Origin: Saccharopolyspora ipomoeae
GTDB lineage: Bacteria > Actinomycetota > Actinomycetes > Mycobacteriales > Pseudonocardiaceae
DNA length: 64,000 nucleotides
Assembly: GCF_029952525.1 (NCBI RefSeq)
Contig: NZ_JASAOF010000024.1
Span: forward strand, 32,159-96,158
Direction: 5' to 3'
Shown here: positions 18,001-25,941 of the stretch, in pieces
How the letters are laid out: each line of letters begins with the position of its first letter
Position numbering within the stretch: the first letter of the stretch is position 1
Program-made: the position numbers and the translations under genes
The notes under the pieces: generated by a model
Databases searched by the model: none
What the model was told of the DNA's origin: nothing
Seen by the model: only the letters and a program-made list of their open reading frames with translations

Positions 18001-18434
18001 AGCGTCAGGCCCGTCAGCGTGCCGTAGTCCGACGACGGCGGGTTGGTGCTCAGCAGCACGCCCGGGCCCGTCGTGCGCGCGTCGAGGCTGCGCGCCGAGG
18101 TGCACGGCACCTCCGCCTTCAGCCACAGCGGCGAGTAGCCCACCAGCGGGGCCGACACCGACTTCGTCCCCTCCGACGTCGGCCACTTCAAGGTGGTGAT
18201 GTCGTGGTTGACGGGGAGGAACGGAACCGCCAGCGCGAGGACCGTGCCCAGCAGGCCCAGAACGGAGGCGAAGAGCTTCAACCGCTTGGCCGACGGTCGA
18301 GCGCGGTCGGTCCCGTTGTCTGCCGAAGGGTCGTCCGTTCGGCGGCTGTCATCCTGGCCACTGAGCACGAAGGGAGAATAGTAGTTGCTGGTCCGAGCGC
18401 TTTCGCGGCATTCCGGCGATGTGCGAATCGACAC
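15069..18434 (-). CDS. Emb-type arabinosyltransferase paralogue 3 (EmbC/EmbB-like)
   Basis: Up to 1121 residues from GTG at 18434; GTG near 18368 is an alternative, since the first ~25 residues are polar and without a visible ribosome site. TM helix at ~52-75, lectin-like loop, acidic pair Asp300-Asp301 in MTSDDGYILN, then GYISNYYRWFGVPEAPFGW, multi-helix core, TKWSHHFG loop, and a C-terminal carbohydrate-binding domain (GWVAVSAPR, CLQLPGVHHG). The DDGYIL/ISNYYRW form is closer to EmbB/EmbC than the two copies at 3857 and 7046. The tail after residue ~1090 is polar and acidic. It transfers arabinose outside the membrane. Its 3' end faces composite repeat copy III. Confidence 0.9.
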   Translation of the reverse strand: MSIRTSPECRESARTSNYYSPFVLSGQDDSRRTDDPSADNGTDRARPSAKRLKLFASVLGLLGTVLALAVPFLPVNHDITTLKWPTSEGTKSVSAPLVGYSPLWLKAEVPCTSARSLDARTTGPGVLLSTNPPSSDYGTLTGLTLQVDNGQLTLLTKGQQVGTAPIPAGDCSISLHSDGYGSTASVGDQSIANMRGDQRPQLTGIYSGIDDQRDDVNGLSFEARVDTRYESQATPLKLAAMALAVLAFIGSVVCLRRLDVRAGRRPPKWLAVGWWKPTFRDIAVIGSLLVWWVIGAMTSDDGYILNIARTRESFGYISNYYRWFGVPEAPFGWFYEVYSLWVQVSTATPWVRLPALLMGIISWLLISREVLPRLGQQVRRSNAAGWAAAAVFLAFWLPYDNGLRPEPVVVLFSLLALCAVERAVATDRLMPAALGLVVAALSVGANPHGMVSVLPFVAALKPLFRLVRKRAMEFGWLPVLAPIASSGFVILTLVFADQTWQSVMDATELRTDIGPSQSWYEELSRYNLLFSPTADGSMTRRFPVLLVILCLATCAVVLLRRGRIRGAALGPSRRLLAISAMSFAVLVLTPTKWSHHFGIFAATGGALAALTALATSSTVLRSKRNRAVFFAGLMVILAFAATGPNAWWYVSGWGVPWYNMPPQFLGRHLSTVLLIIAFIAMVVAFIEHLRIDEHNPKVVDERFNREEGRSRALRMGTAPLSIICALLVLFELANFGKVIQKQWGSYSLGADNIKQVVGSSCGLSDYIYVETNPQSGMLRVSGDQPSVAAPSEDENIGVPPKRLQDKEDAQQYMKAKLQGFNRPGLPPGDGTDPQEPNWKPPHQFGNDNAPVWGSYDTAGVGTGELRTQWYDLPERAQKGEVPVVLSLAGSELGANSVALEFGHDTPNGFLITERKYVVQQGAPSWRDFRYTLGGKSEGATKMRVVAVDNALGPNGWVAVSAPRAPQLVNMTDFVGDQPTFVEWTAALVHPCLQLPGVHHGVAEIPKFRVAAGAEVRDIGQGWSSPDAGGPFGWLNVATSMRELPTYMKNNIHRDWGSLYAVDPYDQDAVPAQTAMDVHTETHWGRWSPGPLPKTLQLPGDVPSSDDRNDVKGFEAPEESDQ

Positions 18435-18532
18435 CAGCGGTAACGCCGTGAGCTGCGAACTCAGTTCGATCTCAGGCGCGTCTAAGCGTTTCGTGATCTT
18501 CCGGTTATCGAGTCCCCGTGAAGCCCGTGTGA

Positions 18533-18571
18533 AAAAGTCGAGCGGCCGTCGCAGAACCGACGACCGCTCGA
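18533..18571 (-). terminator. Rho-independent terminator after glfT1
   Basis: On the minus strand TCGAGCGG and CGTCG arms (18558-18571) pair with CGACG and CCGCTCGA (18538-18551) around a six-base loop, followed by CTTTTT. It sits 14 bp past the glfT1 stop and separates that operon from the emb gene. Confidence 0.85.
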
Positions 18572-18584
18572 TCCGCTGATCCGA

Positions 18585-19496
18585 TCAGCGGCGGAAGAAC
18601 CGCTCCTTGCGCCCCTGGATCACCAGCCGCAGCCACTCCCGGAACGCCTTCGGGTCCTTGCGCTGCACCACGAAGTACAGGCCGAACCGGATCACCTCGA
18701 GCGCGCCGATCTTGCGCATGCCCGGCTGCGAGAGCAGGTAACCGCGGTTGCGGTAGGTGTAGTAGCGCTTGTTGTCGTCCGAGGGGTCCTGCGCGTGGAA
18801 CCGGCCGCCCAGCATCGGCTTGAACTCCGCCGACCCGTCCGGGTGCAGGAACTTCGTGCGGAACGTGGTGCCGAACGGCAGGCCCGAGCGCACCAGGCGG
18901 CGGTGGATCTCCACCTCGTCGCCGCGGAAGAACAGCCGGTAGTCCGGTACGCCCACCACGTCCAGCGTGCTCGCCCGGAACAGCGCGCCGTTGAACAGCG
19001 AGGCGATTCCCGGCAGGAACTCCTCCGGCAGCTCGCTGACCTTGCGCTTCCAGGTCAGGCCGCGACGCAGCGGGAACGCCAGGGTGTCCGGGGTGTCGAT
19101 GTTGACCACCACCGGCGACACCGCGGCCAGCCGGCGCTTCTCGGCGACCTCCAGCAGCGTCGACAGCGCGTGCTCGTCGGCCGGGCGGCCGTCGTCGTCA
19201 CCCAGCCACACCCACTCCGCGCCCAGCGACAGCGCCGTCAGCATGCCCAGCGCGAAGCCGCCGGCACCGCCGAGGTTGCGCTGCGAGGCGATGTAGGTGG
19301 AGGGCACCGGGCAGTCGTCGACCACGTCGGAGGCCGACTGGTCGGGACCGTTGTCGACCACGACCAGGTGGTCCGGCAGCCGCGTCTGGCTCGCGATGAC
19401 CTTCAAGGACTCGGCCAGCAGCTCGCGACGGTGCCTGGTGACGATGACCGCGACTACGGATCCGGCGGGCAGCTGCTGTGCGGAGTCGGTGCTCAT
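18585..19496 (-). CDS. glfT1: Galactofuranosyltransferase GlfT1
   Basis: 303 residues, matching the ~304 of mycobacterial GlfT1. GT-A fold with VVAVIVTRHRREL at the N-terminus, SQRNLGGAGGFALGM, the DDD metal motif at 100-102 (WLGDDDGRP), and FFRGDEVEIHRRL as the acceptor/catalytic acidic segment. GlfT1 adds the first one or two galactofuranose residues to the rhamnosyl linkage unit of arabinogalactan on decaprenyl pyrophosphate. The ATG at 19496 overlaps the wzt stop by 4 bp, so it is coupled to the exporter ATPase. A C-terminal basic tail (QGRKERFFRR) probably contacts the membrane. Confidence 0.93.
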   Translation of the reverse strand: MSTDSAQQLPAGSVVAVIVTRHRRELLAESLKVIASQTRLPDHLVVVDNGPDQSASDVVDDCPVPSTYIASQRNLGGAGGFALGMLTALSLGAEWVWLGDDDGRPADEHALSTLLEVAEKRRLAAVSPVVVNIDTPDTLAFPLRRGLTWKRKVSELPEEFLPGIASLFNGALFRASTLDVVGVPDYRLFFRGDEVEIHRRLVRSGLPFGTTFRTKFLHPDGSAEFKPMLGGRFHAQDPSDDNKRYYTYRNRGYLLSQPGMRKIGALEVIRFGLYFVVQRKDPKAFREWLRLVIQGRKERFFRR

Positions 19497-20311
19497 GAGC
19501 CTTCTTTGCTCCCGATCGTGGCCCGGGATTCGCCGATCCGGGCCAGGGTTTCCTCACTCAGGTTGTTGAAGGGGTCGTACCCCTTGTAGTGCGTCAAGAC
19601 CTCGCGCAGCGAGCCCTCTTCGCGAATACCGCCCTTGTCCATCCAGATCGCGGTGCTGCACAGCTCGACGAGGAATTCATCGGAGTGGGAGGCGAAGACA
19701 AGCATGCCGGACCGCTTCACGAGGTCGTTGAGGCGGTCCCGCGCCTTCTCCAGGAACTCCGCGTCGACCGCGCCGATGCCCTCGTCCAGGATCAGGATCT
19801 CGGGGTCGATCGAGGTCACGACGCCCAGCGCGAGCCGGACCCGCATACCGGTGGAGTAGGTGCGCAACGGCATCGCCAGGTAGTCACCCAGCTCGGTGAA
19901 CTCGGCGATGTCGTCGATCCGCTTCTCCATCTCCCTGCGGGACATGCCCAGGAAGAGGCCGCGGATGATGATGTTCTCGTAGCCGGAGATCTCCGGGTCC
20001 ATGCCCACGCCGAGGTCGAACACCGGCGCGACCTTGCCGACCACGCGGGAGCTGCCCCGGGTGGGCTCGTAGATGCCCGACAACAGCCGCAGCAGCGTGG
20101 ACTTGCCCGCCCCGTTGTGGCCGACCAGGGCGACCCGGTCACCCTCGCGCAGCGAGATGTTGATGTCGTGCAGCGCTTCGATGACCGGCACCCGGCTGTC
20201 GGTGCCGATCTTGCCCCCGGCCCGGCCGAGCACGGCCTTCTTCAGCGAGCGGGACTTCGCGTCGAAGATCGGGAAGTCGACCGCCGCGTTCCAGACGTCG
20301 ATGCTGACCAT
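19493..20311 (-). CDS. wzt: Galactan/polysaccharide ABC exporter ATPase (Wzt/RfbE type)
   Basis: 272 residues. Walker A GHNGAGKST (64-72), Q-loop region, ABC signature YSTGMRVRLA, Walker B ILILDEGIGAVD and switch His in FASHSDE are all present. The short form without the long C-terminal sugar-binding domain of E. coli Wzt matches the mycobacterial protein Rv3781. With the permease at 20328 it probably exports the lipid-linked galactan made by GlfT1 and GlfT2. It starts with ATG 16 bp after the permease stop and overlaps glfT1. Confidence 0.93.
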   Translation of the reverse strand: MVSIDVWNAAVDFPIFDAKSRSLKKAVLGRAGGKIGTDSRVPVIEALHDINISLREGDRVALVGHNGAGKSTLLRLLSGIYEPTRGSSRVVGKVAPVFDLGVGMDPEISGYENIIIRGLFLGMSRREMEKRIDDIAEFTELGDYLAMPLRTYSTGMRVRLALGVVTSIDPEILILDEGIGAVDAEFLEKARDRLNDLVKRSGMLVFASHSDEFLVELCSTAIWMDKGGIREEGSLREVLTHYKGYDPFNNLSEETLARIGESRATIGSKEGS

Positions 20312-20327
20312 GATTGTTCGGCCTCAC

Positions 20328-21212
20328 TCAGACCCAGTAGGAGACACGGGCACGGTAGTTGCGCAGCACGATCAGCGCCAAAGCCCAACCCACGACGGTG
20401 ATCACGCCGCACACCAGCCAGTGGTGCCAGGCGATCGGCGTGCCGAGCATCGGCTGCCGGATGATCTCCAGGAAGTGCATGAACGGGTTGATCTCGGCGA
20501 GCTTGGCTCGCTCGGCGATCGCGGGGTTCGGGTTCGTCTTGAACTGGTCGTAGTTCCACACGATCGGCGTCATGAAGAACATCAGCTGCACGATGCTCTG
20601 CGTCACCGGCGGGATGTCGCGGAAGCGGGTGGAGATGGTGCCGACGACCAGGATCACCCACGCGCCGTTCATCGCGATGAGCATGAAGGCCGGGACGGCC
20701 AGCAGCACCGTCCAGCTCAGCGGGTGCGGGAAGACCACGATCAGCACGAAGTAGACGACGAGGTTGTGCGCGAAGAACAGCATCTGCCGCCACAGCAGCC
20801 GCAGCACGTGGATGCTGACCGGCGCCGGGAGCTGCTTGATCAGGCCCTCGTTGGAGATGAAGACCTCGGAGCCCTCGTTGACGCAGTTGCCGATGAAGCC
20901 CCACACGATGAATCCCACCGCGAGGTAGGGGAGGTGCTCCGCCAGCGGCTGCTCGAACAGCTGCGAGTACAGCAGACCCAGTGCGGTGACCGTGACCGCC
21001 ATGCTGATGGTGATCCACAGCGGGCCGATGACCGAGCGCCGGTAGCGCTGCTTGATGTCCTGCCAGCCCAGATGAGCCCACAGCTGTCGCTGGCTGAGGG
21101 CGTCACTGATGTCCTTGAACGCTTTTCGCCAGGACCGCGGCGAGTTCTCGGAAGGCGCCGGAGGTCGGTCTAGCGTGCTCGTAGCATGCACGAGCGAAAG
21201 AGTACCGACCAC
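20328..21212 (-). CDS. wzm: Polysaccharide ABC exporter permease (Wzm/RfbD type)
   Basis: 294 residues, ABC-2 family, with six hydrophobic segments starting near residue 62 and an N-terminal amphipathic stretch LGWQDIKQRYRRSVIGPLW typical of Wzm. EVFISNEGLIKQLPAP is the coupling-helix region that meets the ATPase. It is first in the wzm-wzt-glfT1 operon. The exact start is uncertain: GTG/ATG near 21212 or a later codon after residue 9. The operon order differs slightly from the mycobacterial wzt-glfT1-wzm arrangement as I remember it. Confidence 0.9.
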   Translation of the reverse strand: MVGTLSLVHATSTLDRPPAPSENSPRSWRKAFKDISDALSQRQLWAHLGWQDIKQRYRRSVIGPLWITISMAVTVTALGLLYSQLFEQPLAEHLPYLAVGFIVWGFIGNCVNEGSEVFISNEGLIKQLPAPVSIHVLRLLWRQMLFFAHNLVVYFVLIVVFPHPLSWTVLLAVPAFMLIAMNGAWVILVVGTISTRFRDIPPVTQSIVQLMFFMTPIVWNYDQFKTNPNPAIAERAKLAEINPFMHFLEIIRQPMLGTPIAWHHWLVCGVITVVGWALALIVLRNYRARVSYWV

Positions 21213-21247
21213 GGCTGCGCACTTTCGGGCTGGGCATCACTCGAAGG

Positions 21248-21277
21248 GGTAGCGCCCGCTTGACGTCGGGCGCTACC
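21248..21277 (-). terminator. Stem-loop after bpa
   Basis: GGTAGCGCCCG (21248-21258) pairs perfectly with CGGGCGCTACC (21267-21277) around an eight-base loop, 20 bp beyond the bpa stop. No long U-tract. Confidence 0.7.
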
Positions 21278-21297
21278 TACCGTTACGGCGTGAGCGG

Positions 21298-21834
21298 TTA
21301 GAGGTACTGCCCGGTGCCTTTCATCGGCCCCATGTCCGGTTCGCCGGACCCGGCGGGCAGGCCCCGGCGCATCTGCTCCAGCTGAGCCCGCGCGGCCATC
21401 TGCTGGGCGAACAGCGCCGTCTGCAGGCCGTGGAACAGGCCCTCCAGCCAGCCCACCAGCTGCGCCTGGGCGATCCGCAGCTCGGCGTCCGAAGGCGTGC
21501 TCTCCTGCGCGAACGGCAGCGACAGCCGCTCCAGCTCCTCGATGAGCTCCGGCGCCAGGCCCTGCTCCAGCTCCCGGATCGAGGACTGGTGGATCTCCTT
21601 GAGCCTGCTGCGGCTGGCCTCGTCCAGCGGCGCCTGGCGGACCTCCTCCAGCAGCTGCTTGATCATCGTGCCGATGCGCATCACCTTGGCCGGCTGCTCG
21701 ACCATGCCGTTGATGTCCTCGCCCTGCTCGTGGCCTTCTCCGCCCGCCTCGGCGGCGGCCTCGGCGGACGCGGCGCCGACCGGGTTGCCGTCCTCGCCGA
21801 CCACGAACACCTGCGGGCGCTGTTGCTCGTTCAT
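21298..21834 (-). CDS. bpa: Bacterial proteasome activator Bpa
   Basis: 178 residues from ATG at 21834 (ATG at 21843 adds three). The helical core VMRIGTMIKQLLEEVRQAPLD and the later SDAELRIAQAQLVGWLEGLF segment (each within residues 50-140) are diagnostic of Bpa (Rv3780). The C-terminus ends GTGQYL; the GQYL tail docks into 20S proteasome pockets and opens the gate without ATP. The acidic, low-complexity N-terminus is typical. Its location next to wzm matches the mycobacterial order. Divergent from the desulfurase-like gene across a 144-bp promoter region. Confidence 0.95.
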   Translation of the reverse strand: MNEQQRPQVFVVGEDGNPVGAASAEAAAEAGGEGHEQGEDINGMVEQPAKVMRIGTMIKQLLEEVRQAPLDEASRSRLKEIHQSSIRELEQGLAPELIEELERLSLPFAQESTPSDAELRIAQAQLVGWLEGLFHGLQTALFAQQMAARAQLEQMRRGLPAGSGEPDMGPMKGTGQYL

Positions 21835-21978
21835 GCCTCCCATGCTTCCAGTCTGCCGCGCCCGCGCGGGCCGCGTAGTCCCGACTCGCCCGCAGCGCTG
21901 GGGAAACGGATCACGAATGATGCAGTATTGGCCACCCGGAGGGGGAAACGCGGCTCGCGTGTGCGTAGTGTCTGAATC

Positions 21979-23178
21979 ATGGCGTTCGACGTCGCGGCGG
22001 TTCGCGGACTCTTCCCCGCGCTCGGCGACGGGTGGGTGCACCTGGACGCCCCGGCCGGCATGCAGGTTCCCGAACAGGTGGCCACGGCGGCGTCGACGGC
22101 GCTGCGGGCCCCGGTTTCCGGGCCTGGCGGGAACTTCCCCGCCTCGCAGCGCGCCGAGGCGATCGTGGAGGCCGCTCGTCGCGCGATCGCGGATCTCGTA
22201 GGTGCCAAGCCTTCCGGGGTGGTGCTCGGGCCGAACTCGGCCGTGCTCCTCGGGCGGCTCGCCGACGCGCTCGGCGACGGCTGGATGATCGGCGACGACG
22301 TCGTCGTGTCCCGGCTCGACTCGCCCGCCAACGTCGACCCGTGGCAGCGCGCCGCGCAGCGCTCCGGCTCCACCGTGCGCTGGGCGGAGATCGACATCGA
22401 GACCTGCGAGCTGCCGACCTGGCAGTACGGCGAGCTGGTCACCCCGCGCACCAAGGTGGTGGCGGTCACCGCCGCCTCCGGTGCCGTCGGCACCCGGCCC
22501 GACCTGCGCCCGGCCGCCGAGGCCGCCGACGAGCACGACGCGCTGCTGGTCGTCGACGCCTCCGCGGCGGCTCCGTTCGTGCCGCTGGACATCACCGAGC
22601 TCGGCGCCGACGTCATCGCCGTCAACGCCTCGGCGTGGGGCGGGCCGCAGGTGGGCGCGCTGGCGTTCCGCGACCCGGCGATGCTCGACCACCTGCCGTC
22701 GGTGGCGCTGGACCACAGCGCCCGCGGCCCGGAGCGGCTGGAGATGGGCCCGCACGCGCTGCCGCTGCTGGCGGGCCTGGTCGCCTCGGTGGACTACCTC
22801 GCCGGGCTCGACGACGCGGCCATCGGACCGCGCCGCGAGCGGCTGCTGACCTCGCTGCGCGCGGTGAAGTCGTACCAGGCGGGGCTGCTGAACACCCTCA
22901 CCAACGGGCTGCGCAAGATCGACGACGTGATGCTCATCGGCGACTCGATGCGGCGGATCCCGGCGGTGGCCTTCACCGTCAACGGCGTGAAGGCCGAGGA
23001 CGCCGTCGCCCACCTCGCCGACCGGGGGATCTGCGCCTTCGCCGATCCGGGCACCCACGGGGTCTTCGCCGCGCTGGGCGCGGCCGAGGTGGGCGGGGCC
23101 GTCTGCGTGGGCCTGGCCCACTACACCAACACCACCGAAGTCGACCAGCTGCTCCAGGCCGTCGCCGAACTCACCTGA
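21979..23178 (+). CDS. Cysteine-desulfurase-like fold-type I protein lacking the PLP lysine
   Basis: 399 residues of the class V aminotransferase fold: LDAPAGMQVPEQV N-terminus, VVAVTAASGAVGTR, VVDASAAAPFVPLDI (Asp193 expected to bind the pyridine nitrogen), then NASAWGGPQVGAL. In true desulfurases the last motif holds the Schiff-base lysine; here the codons read Asn-Ala-Ser-Ala-Trp-Gly-Gly-Pro (216-223) and no lysine is present. From memory the M. tuberculosis neighbour Rv3778c has a similar AWGGP, so the loss seems to be a family trait rather than a local mutation. The protein may bind PLP non-covalently or be a pseudoenzyme. Confidence 0.8.
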   Translation: MAFDVAAVRGLFPALGDGWVHLDAPAGMQVPEQVATAASTALRAPVSGPGGNFPASQRAEAIVEAARRAIADLVGAKPSGVVLGPNSAVLLGRLADALGDGWMIGDDVVVSRLDSPANVDPWQRAAQRSGSTVRWAEIDIETCELPTWQYGELVTPRTKVVAVTAASGAVGTRPDLRPAAEAADEHDALLVVDASAAAPFVPLDITELGADVIAVNASAWGGPQVGALAFRDPAMLDHLPSVALDHSARGPERLEMGPHALPLLAGLVASVDYLAGLDDAAIGPRRERLLTSLRAVKSYQAGLLNTLTNGLRKIDDVMLIGDSMRRIPAVAFTVNGVKAEDAVAHLADRGICAFADPGTHGVFAALGAAEVGGAVCVGLAHYTNTTEVDQLLQAVAELT

Positions 23179-23188
23179 CCGGGTGGGA

Positions 23189-23280
23189 GTTCGGATCTCG
23201 CGCGGAGCTCGAAGCCGCGATCGATCGGACCCGCGATCGATCGGACCCGCGATCGATCCAACTCCGCGCGACATCCGAAC
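23189..23280. repeat. Long hairpin with three tandem 16-bp repeats in its loop
   Basis: GTTCGGATCTCGCGCGGAG (23189-23207) pairs with CTCCGCGCGACATCCGAAC (23262-23280), 18 of 19 positions. The loop contains two exact copies of CGCGATCGATCGGACC (23216-23231, 23232-23247) and a third partial copy (23248-23263). It fills the gap between two convergent genes and could end transcription from both sides. Confidence 0.8.
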
Positions 23281-23283
23281 CCG

Positions 23284-24261
23284 TCACCGCACCAGGAGGA
23301 TCTTGCCCCGGACGTCGCCCGCTTCGAGGGTGGCGTGGGCGCGGGAGGCCTCGGCCATCGGGACGCGGGCGTGCACCGGCATCCGCACCTCGCCCGCTTC
23401 GACCAGCGGCCAGAGGCGCTCGCGCACGTCGGCGACGATGCGGGCCTTGCCGTTCGGGCCCTCGACGGGGCGACCGCGCAGCCCGAGCATCGACATCCGC
23501 AGCCGCTTCATGAGCATCTTGCCCATGTTCAGCTCGGCCTTGGCGCCGCCCTGCATCCCGATCACGGCCAGGAACCCGTCGGGGGCCAGCGCCGAGAGAT
23601 TGCGGTCCAAATAGGACGCACCCATGTTGTCCAGGATGATGTTCGCGCCGCCGAGTCCCTTGAGGACCTCGACGAAGTCCTCGTCGCGGTAGGAGATCAC
23701 CGGGTCCGCGCCCAGCTCCGCGCACAGCGCCCGGCTCTCCGCCGACCCGGCGGTCGCCGCGACCCGCGCGCCCAGCGCCTTGGCGACCTGGATGGCGCAG
23801 GTGCCGATGCCGCCCGCGCCGCCGTGCACCAGGAACAGGTGCCCTTCCCGGAGCCCCGCCTCCATCACCACGTTCGACCAGACCGTGCAGGCGACCTCGG
23901 GAATGCCCGCCGCCTCCACCAGGTCCACCCCGTCGGGCTTGGGCAGCACCTGCGCGGCCGGGACCGCGACCCGCTCGGCGTAGCCGCCGCCGGCGAGCAG
24001 CGCGCAGACCTCGTCGCCGACGTTCCAGCCGGTCACGCCGTCACCGATCTCGGCGATGGTGCCGGAACACTCCAGTCCGGGGATGTCGCTTGCGCCCTTC
24101 GGCGGCGGGTAGTTGCCTTGGCGCTGAGCGAGGTCGGCGCGGTTGACCGCTCCGGCGGCGACGTCGATGACCACTTCACCGGGACCGGGTTCCGGGTCCG
24201 GGTGCTCCGTCCACACCAGAACGTCGGGGCCGCCAGGCTCGCTGATTGAAATCCCATGCAT
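23284..24261 (-). CDS. NADPH:quinone oxidoreductase, zinc-free MDR family (PIG3-like)
   Basis: 325 residues from ATG at 24261. N-terminal GroES-like domain with AGAVNRADLAQRQGNYPPP, PGLECSGTI, then the Rossmann motif HGGAGGIGTCAIQVAK (146-161). The structural and catalytic zinc cysteines of alcohol dehydrogenases are absent, as expected for quinone oxidoreductases. GAVNRADLAQRQG is characteristic of the TP53I3/PIG3-type subgroup. It likely reduces quinones or enones with NADPH. It converges with the desulfurase-like gene and diverges from the secreted peptidase. Confidence 0.85.
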   Translation of the reverse strand: MHGISISEPGGPDVLVWTEHPDPEPGPGEVVIDVAAGAVNRADLAQRQGNYPPPKGASDIPGLECSGTIAEIGDGVTGWNVGDEVCALLAGGGYAERVAVPAAQVLPKPDGVDLVEAAGIPEVACTVWSNVVMEAGLREGHLFLVHGGAGGIGTCAIQVAKALGARVAATAGSAESRALCAELGADPVISYRDEDFVEVLKGLGGANIILDNMGASYLDRNLSALAPDGFLAVIGMQGGAKAELNMGKMLMKRLRMSMLGLRGRPVEGPNGKARIVADVRERLWPLVEAGEVRMPVHARVPMAEASRAHATLEAGDVRGKILLVR

Positions 24262-24411
24262 GCCCGTGACGGTAGTCAGCCGCGGGCGGCGCGAAAACCG
24301 AGAACTCGGGTCCGGCCGGGAAAAACGGGAAACATTCCCACTTCTGAACTCGTGCGGGTTTCGCTTGACTGGGATCCTCATCCACCCATTCCACTCAAAA
24401 CGGGGAGCACG

Positions 24412-25923
24412 ATGAGTTCGCGAACCATCACACCCAGACGCACCGCGGCGGCGCTGGTCGCCACCTGCGCGGCCGCGCTGGTCGCCATCGCCCCGGCCTC
24501 GGCCGCCCCCGCGGGGCTCGGCGACCGGGTCACCGGCGACGCGGTGAACCGCCACCTGAACGCGTTGCAGCGCATCGCCGACCTCAACGGCGGCAACCGC
24601 GCGTCCGGGCTGCCCGGCTACGAGGCGAGCGTGGACTACGTGGCGGGCAAGCTGCGCGGCGCGGGTTTCGACGTGACCACGCCGGAGTTCACCTACGACG
24701 CCTTCTACCTGGACTCCTTCAGCCTCGCGGTCGCCGGTCAGCCCACCGAGGGCGACGCGCTGGAGTACTCCCCGGCCACCCCGCAGGGCGGCATCACCGC
24801 CCCGCTGTCGGTCGCCGCGGTCGACGACACCCCGGGCTGCGAGGCGAGCGACTTCGGTCCTGAGGTGGCGGGCTCGGTCGCGCTGATCCAGCGCGGTTCC
24901 TGCACCTTCGCGCAGAAGCAGCAGGTCGCGGCCGACGCGGGCGCCGTGGGCGTGATCATCTACAACAACGTCGAGGGACCGCTCAACGGCACGCTCGGCG
25001 ACCCGGCCGACGCGCGGATCCCCAGCGCGGGCACGTCCATGCAGGTCGGGCAGGCCCTGGCCGGTCAGGCGGGCGCCGAGGTGAAGCTGGACGTCCAGTC
25101 GCGGCTGGAGACCGTCACCACCCGCAACGTCGTGGCCCAGACCCGCACCGGCCGCCCGGACAACGTCGTGATGGCCGGCGCGCACCTCGACAGCGTGCCG
25201 GAGGGACCGGGCATCAACGACAACGGCAGCGGCAGCGCCGGGCTGCTGGAGACGGCGCTGCGGATGGGTGGCAGCCCGCAGTCGGAGAACGCGGTCCGCT
25301 TCGCCTGGTGGGGCGCGGAGGAGTCCGGGCTGGTCGGCTCGACGCAGTACGTCCAGGGCCTGACCTTCGAGCAGCAGCTGGACATCGCCCTGTACCTGAA
25401 CTTCGACATGATCGGCTCGCCGAACGCCGCCTACCTCGCCTACGACGGCGACGACTCGGACGGCGTCGGCTCGGGTCCGGGACCGCAGGGATCGGGTCAG
25501 ATCGAGAAGGACCTGACCGCGGCGATGGCCGCGCAGGGCGTGGAGCTGGAGGGCACCGACTTCGACGGGCGCTCCGACTACGGCGAGTTCATCGCCAACG
25601 GCATCCCGGCGGGCGGCCTGTTCACCGGCGCCGAGGAGGTCAAGACCGAGGAGCAGGCGGCCAAGTGGGGTGGCACGGCGGGCGTCGCGTTCGACCCGAA
25701 CTACCACCAGCCCGGTGACGACCTCGGCAACATCGACCGCGTCGCCCTGGAGCGCAACGCCAAGGGCCTGGCCGACGTCATCGAGGCGTACTCGCACAGC
25801 ACCGAGGGCGTCAACGGGATGCGGACCCGCGAGGAGCGGGCCGCACTCCGCCACTCCCAGCTGAGCGCGTTCGCCGAGCACGCCCGCGGCCCGGCCGTCC
25901 CGCACGGCCACAACGCGAGCTGA
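24412..25923 (+). CDS. Secreted M28-family zinc aminopeptidase with PA domain
   Basis: 503 residues from ATG at 24412 with GGGGAG upstream. A Sec signal peptide runs to about residue 31 (APASA/AP). A protease-associated (PA) domain lies near 125-225 (GSVALIQRGSCTFAQKQQ). The M28 metal ligands are visible: His258 (GAHLDS), Asp270 (INDNGSGSAG), Glu303-304 (WGAEESG, catalytic base and ligand), Asp332 (NFDMIGS) and His432 (YHQPGDD). It resembles Streptomyces griseus aminopeptidase and related exported leucyl aminopeptidases. A TTGACT at 24364-24369 is a possible -35 but no convincing -10 follows. Confidence 0.92.
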   Translation: MSSRTITPRRTAAALVATCAAALVAIAPASAAPAGLGDRVTGDAVNRHLNALQRIADLNGGNRASGLPGYEASVDYVAGKLRGAGFDVTTPEFTYDAFYLDSFSLAVAGQPTEGDALEYSPATPQGGITAPLSVAAVDDTPGCEASDFGPEVAGSVALIQRGSCTFAQKQQVAADAGAVGVIIYNNVEGPLNGTLGDPADARIPSAGTSMQVGQALAGQAGAEVKLDVQSRLETVTTRNVVAQTRTGRPDNVVMAGAHLDSVPEGPGINDNGSGSAGLLETALRMGGSPQSENAVRFAWWGAEESGLVGSTQYVQGLTFEQQLDIALYLNFDMIGSPNAAYLAYDGDDSDGVGSGPGPQGSGQIEKDLTAAMAAQGVELEGTDFDGRSDYGEFIANGIPAGGLFTGAEEVKTEEQAAKWGGTAGVAFDPNYHQPGDDLGNIDRVALERNAKGLADVIEAYSHSTEGVNGMRTREERAALRHSQLSAFAEHARGPAVPHGHNAS

Positions 25924-25941
25924 CCTCGGGCGCTCACCGCG

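Noticed and set aside
24364..24395. Promoter of the M28 peptidase
   Set aside because: TTGACT is present but no acceptable -10 sequence follows at 16-18 bp, so I did not list it.
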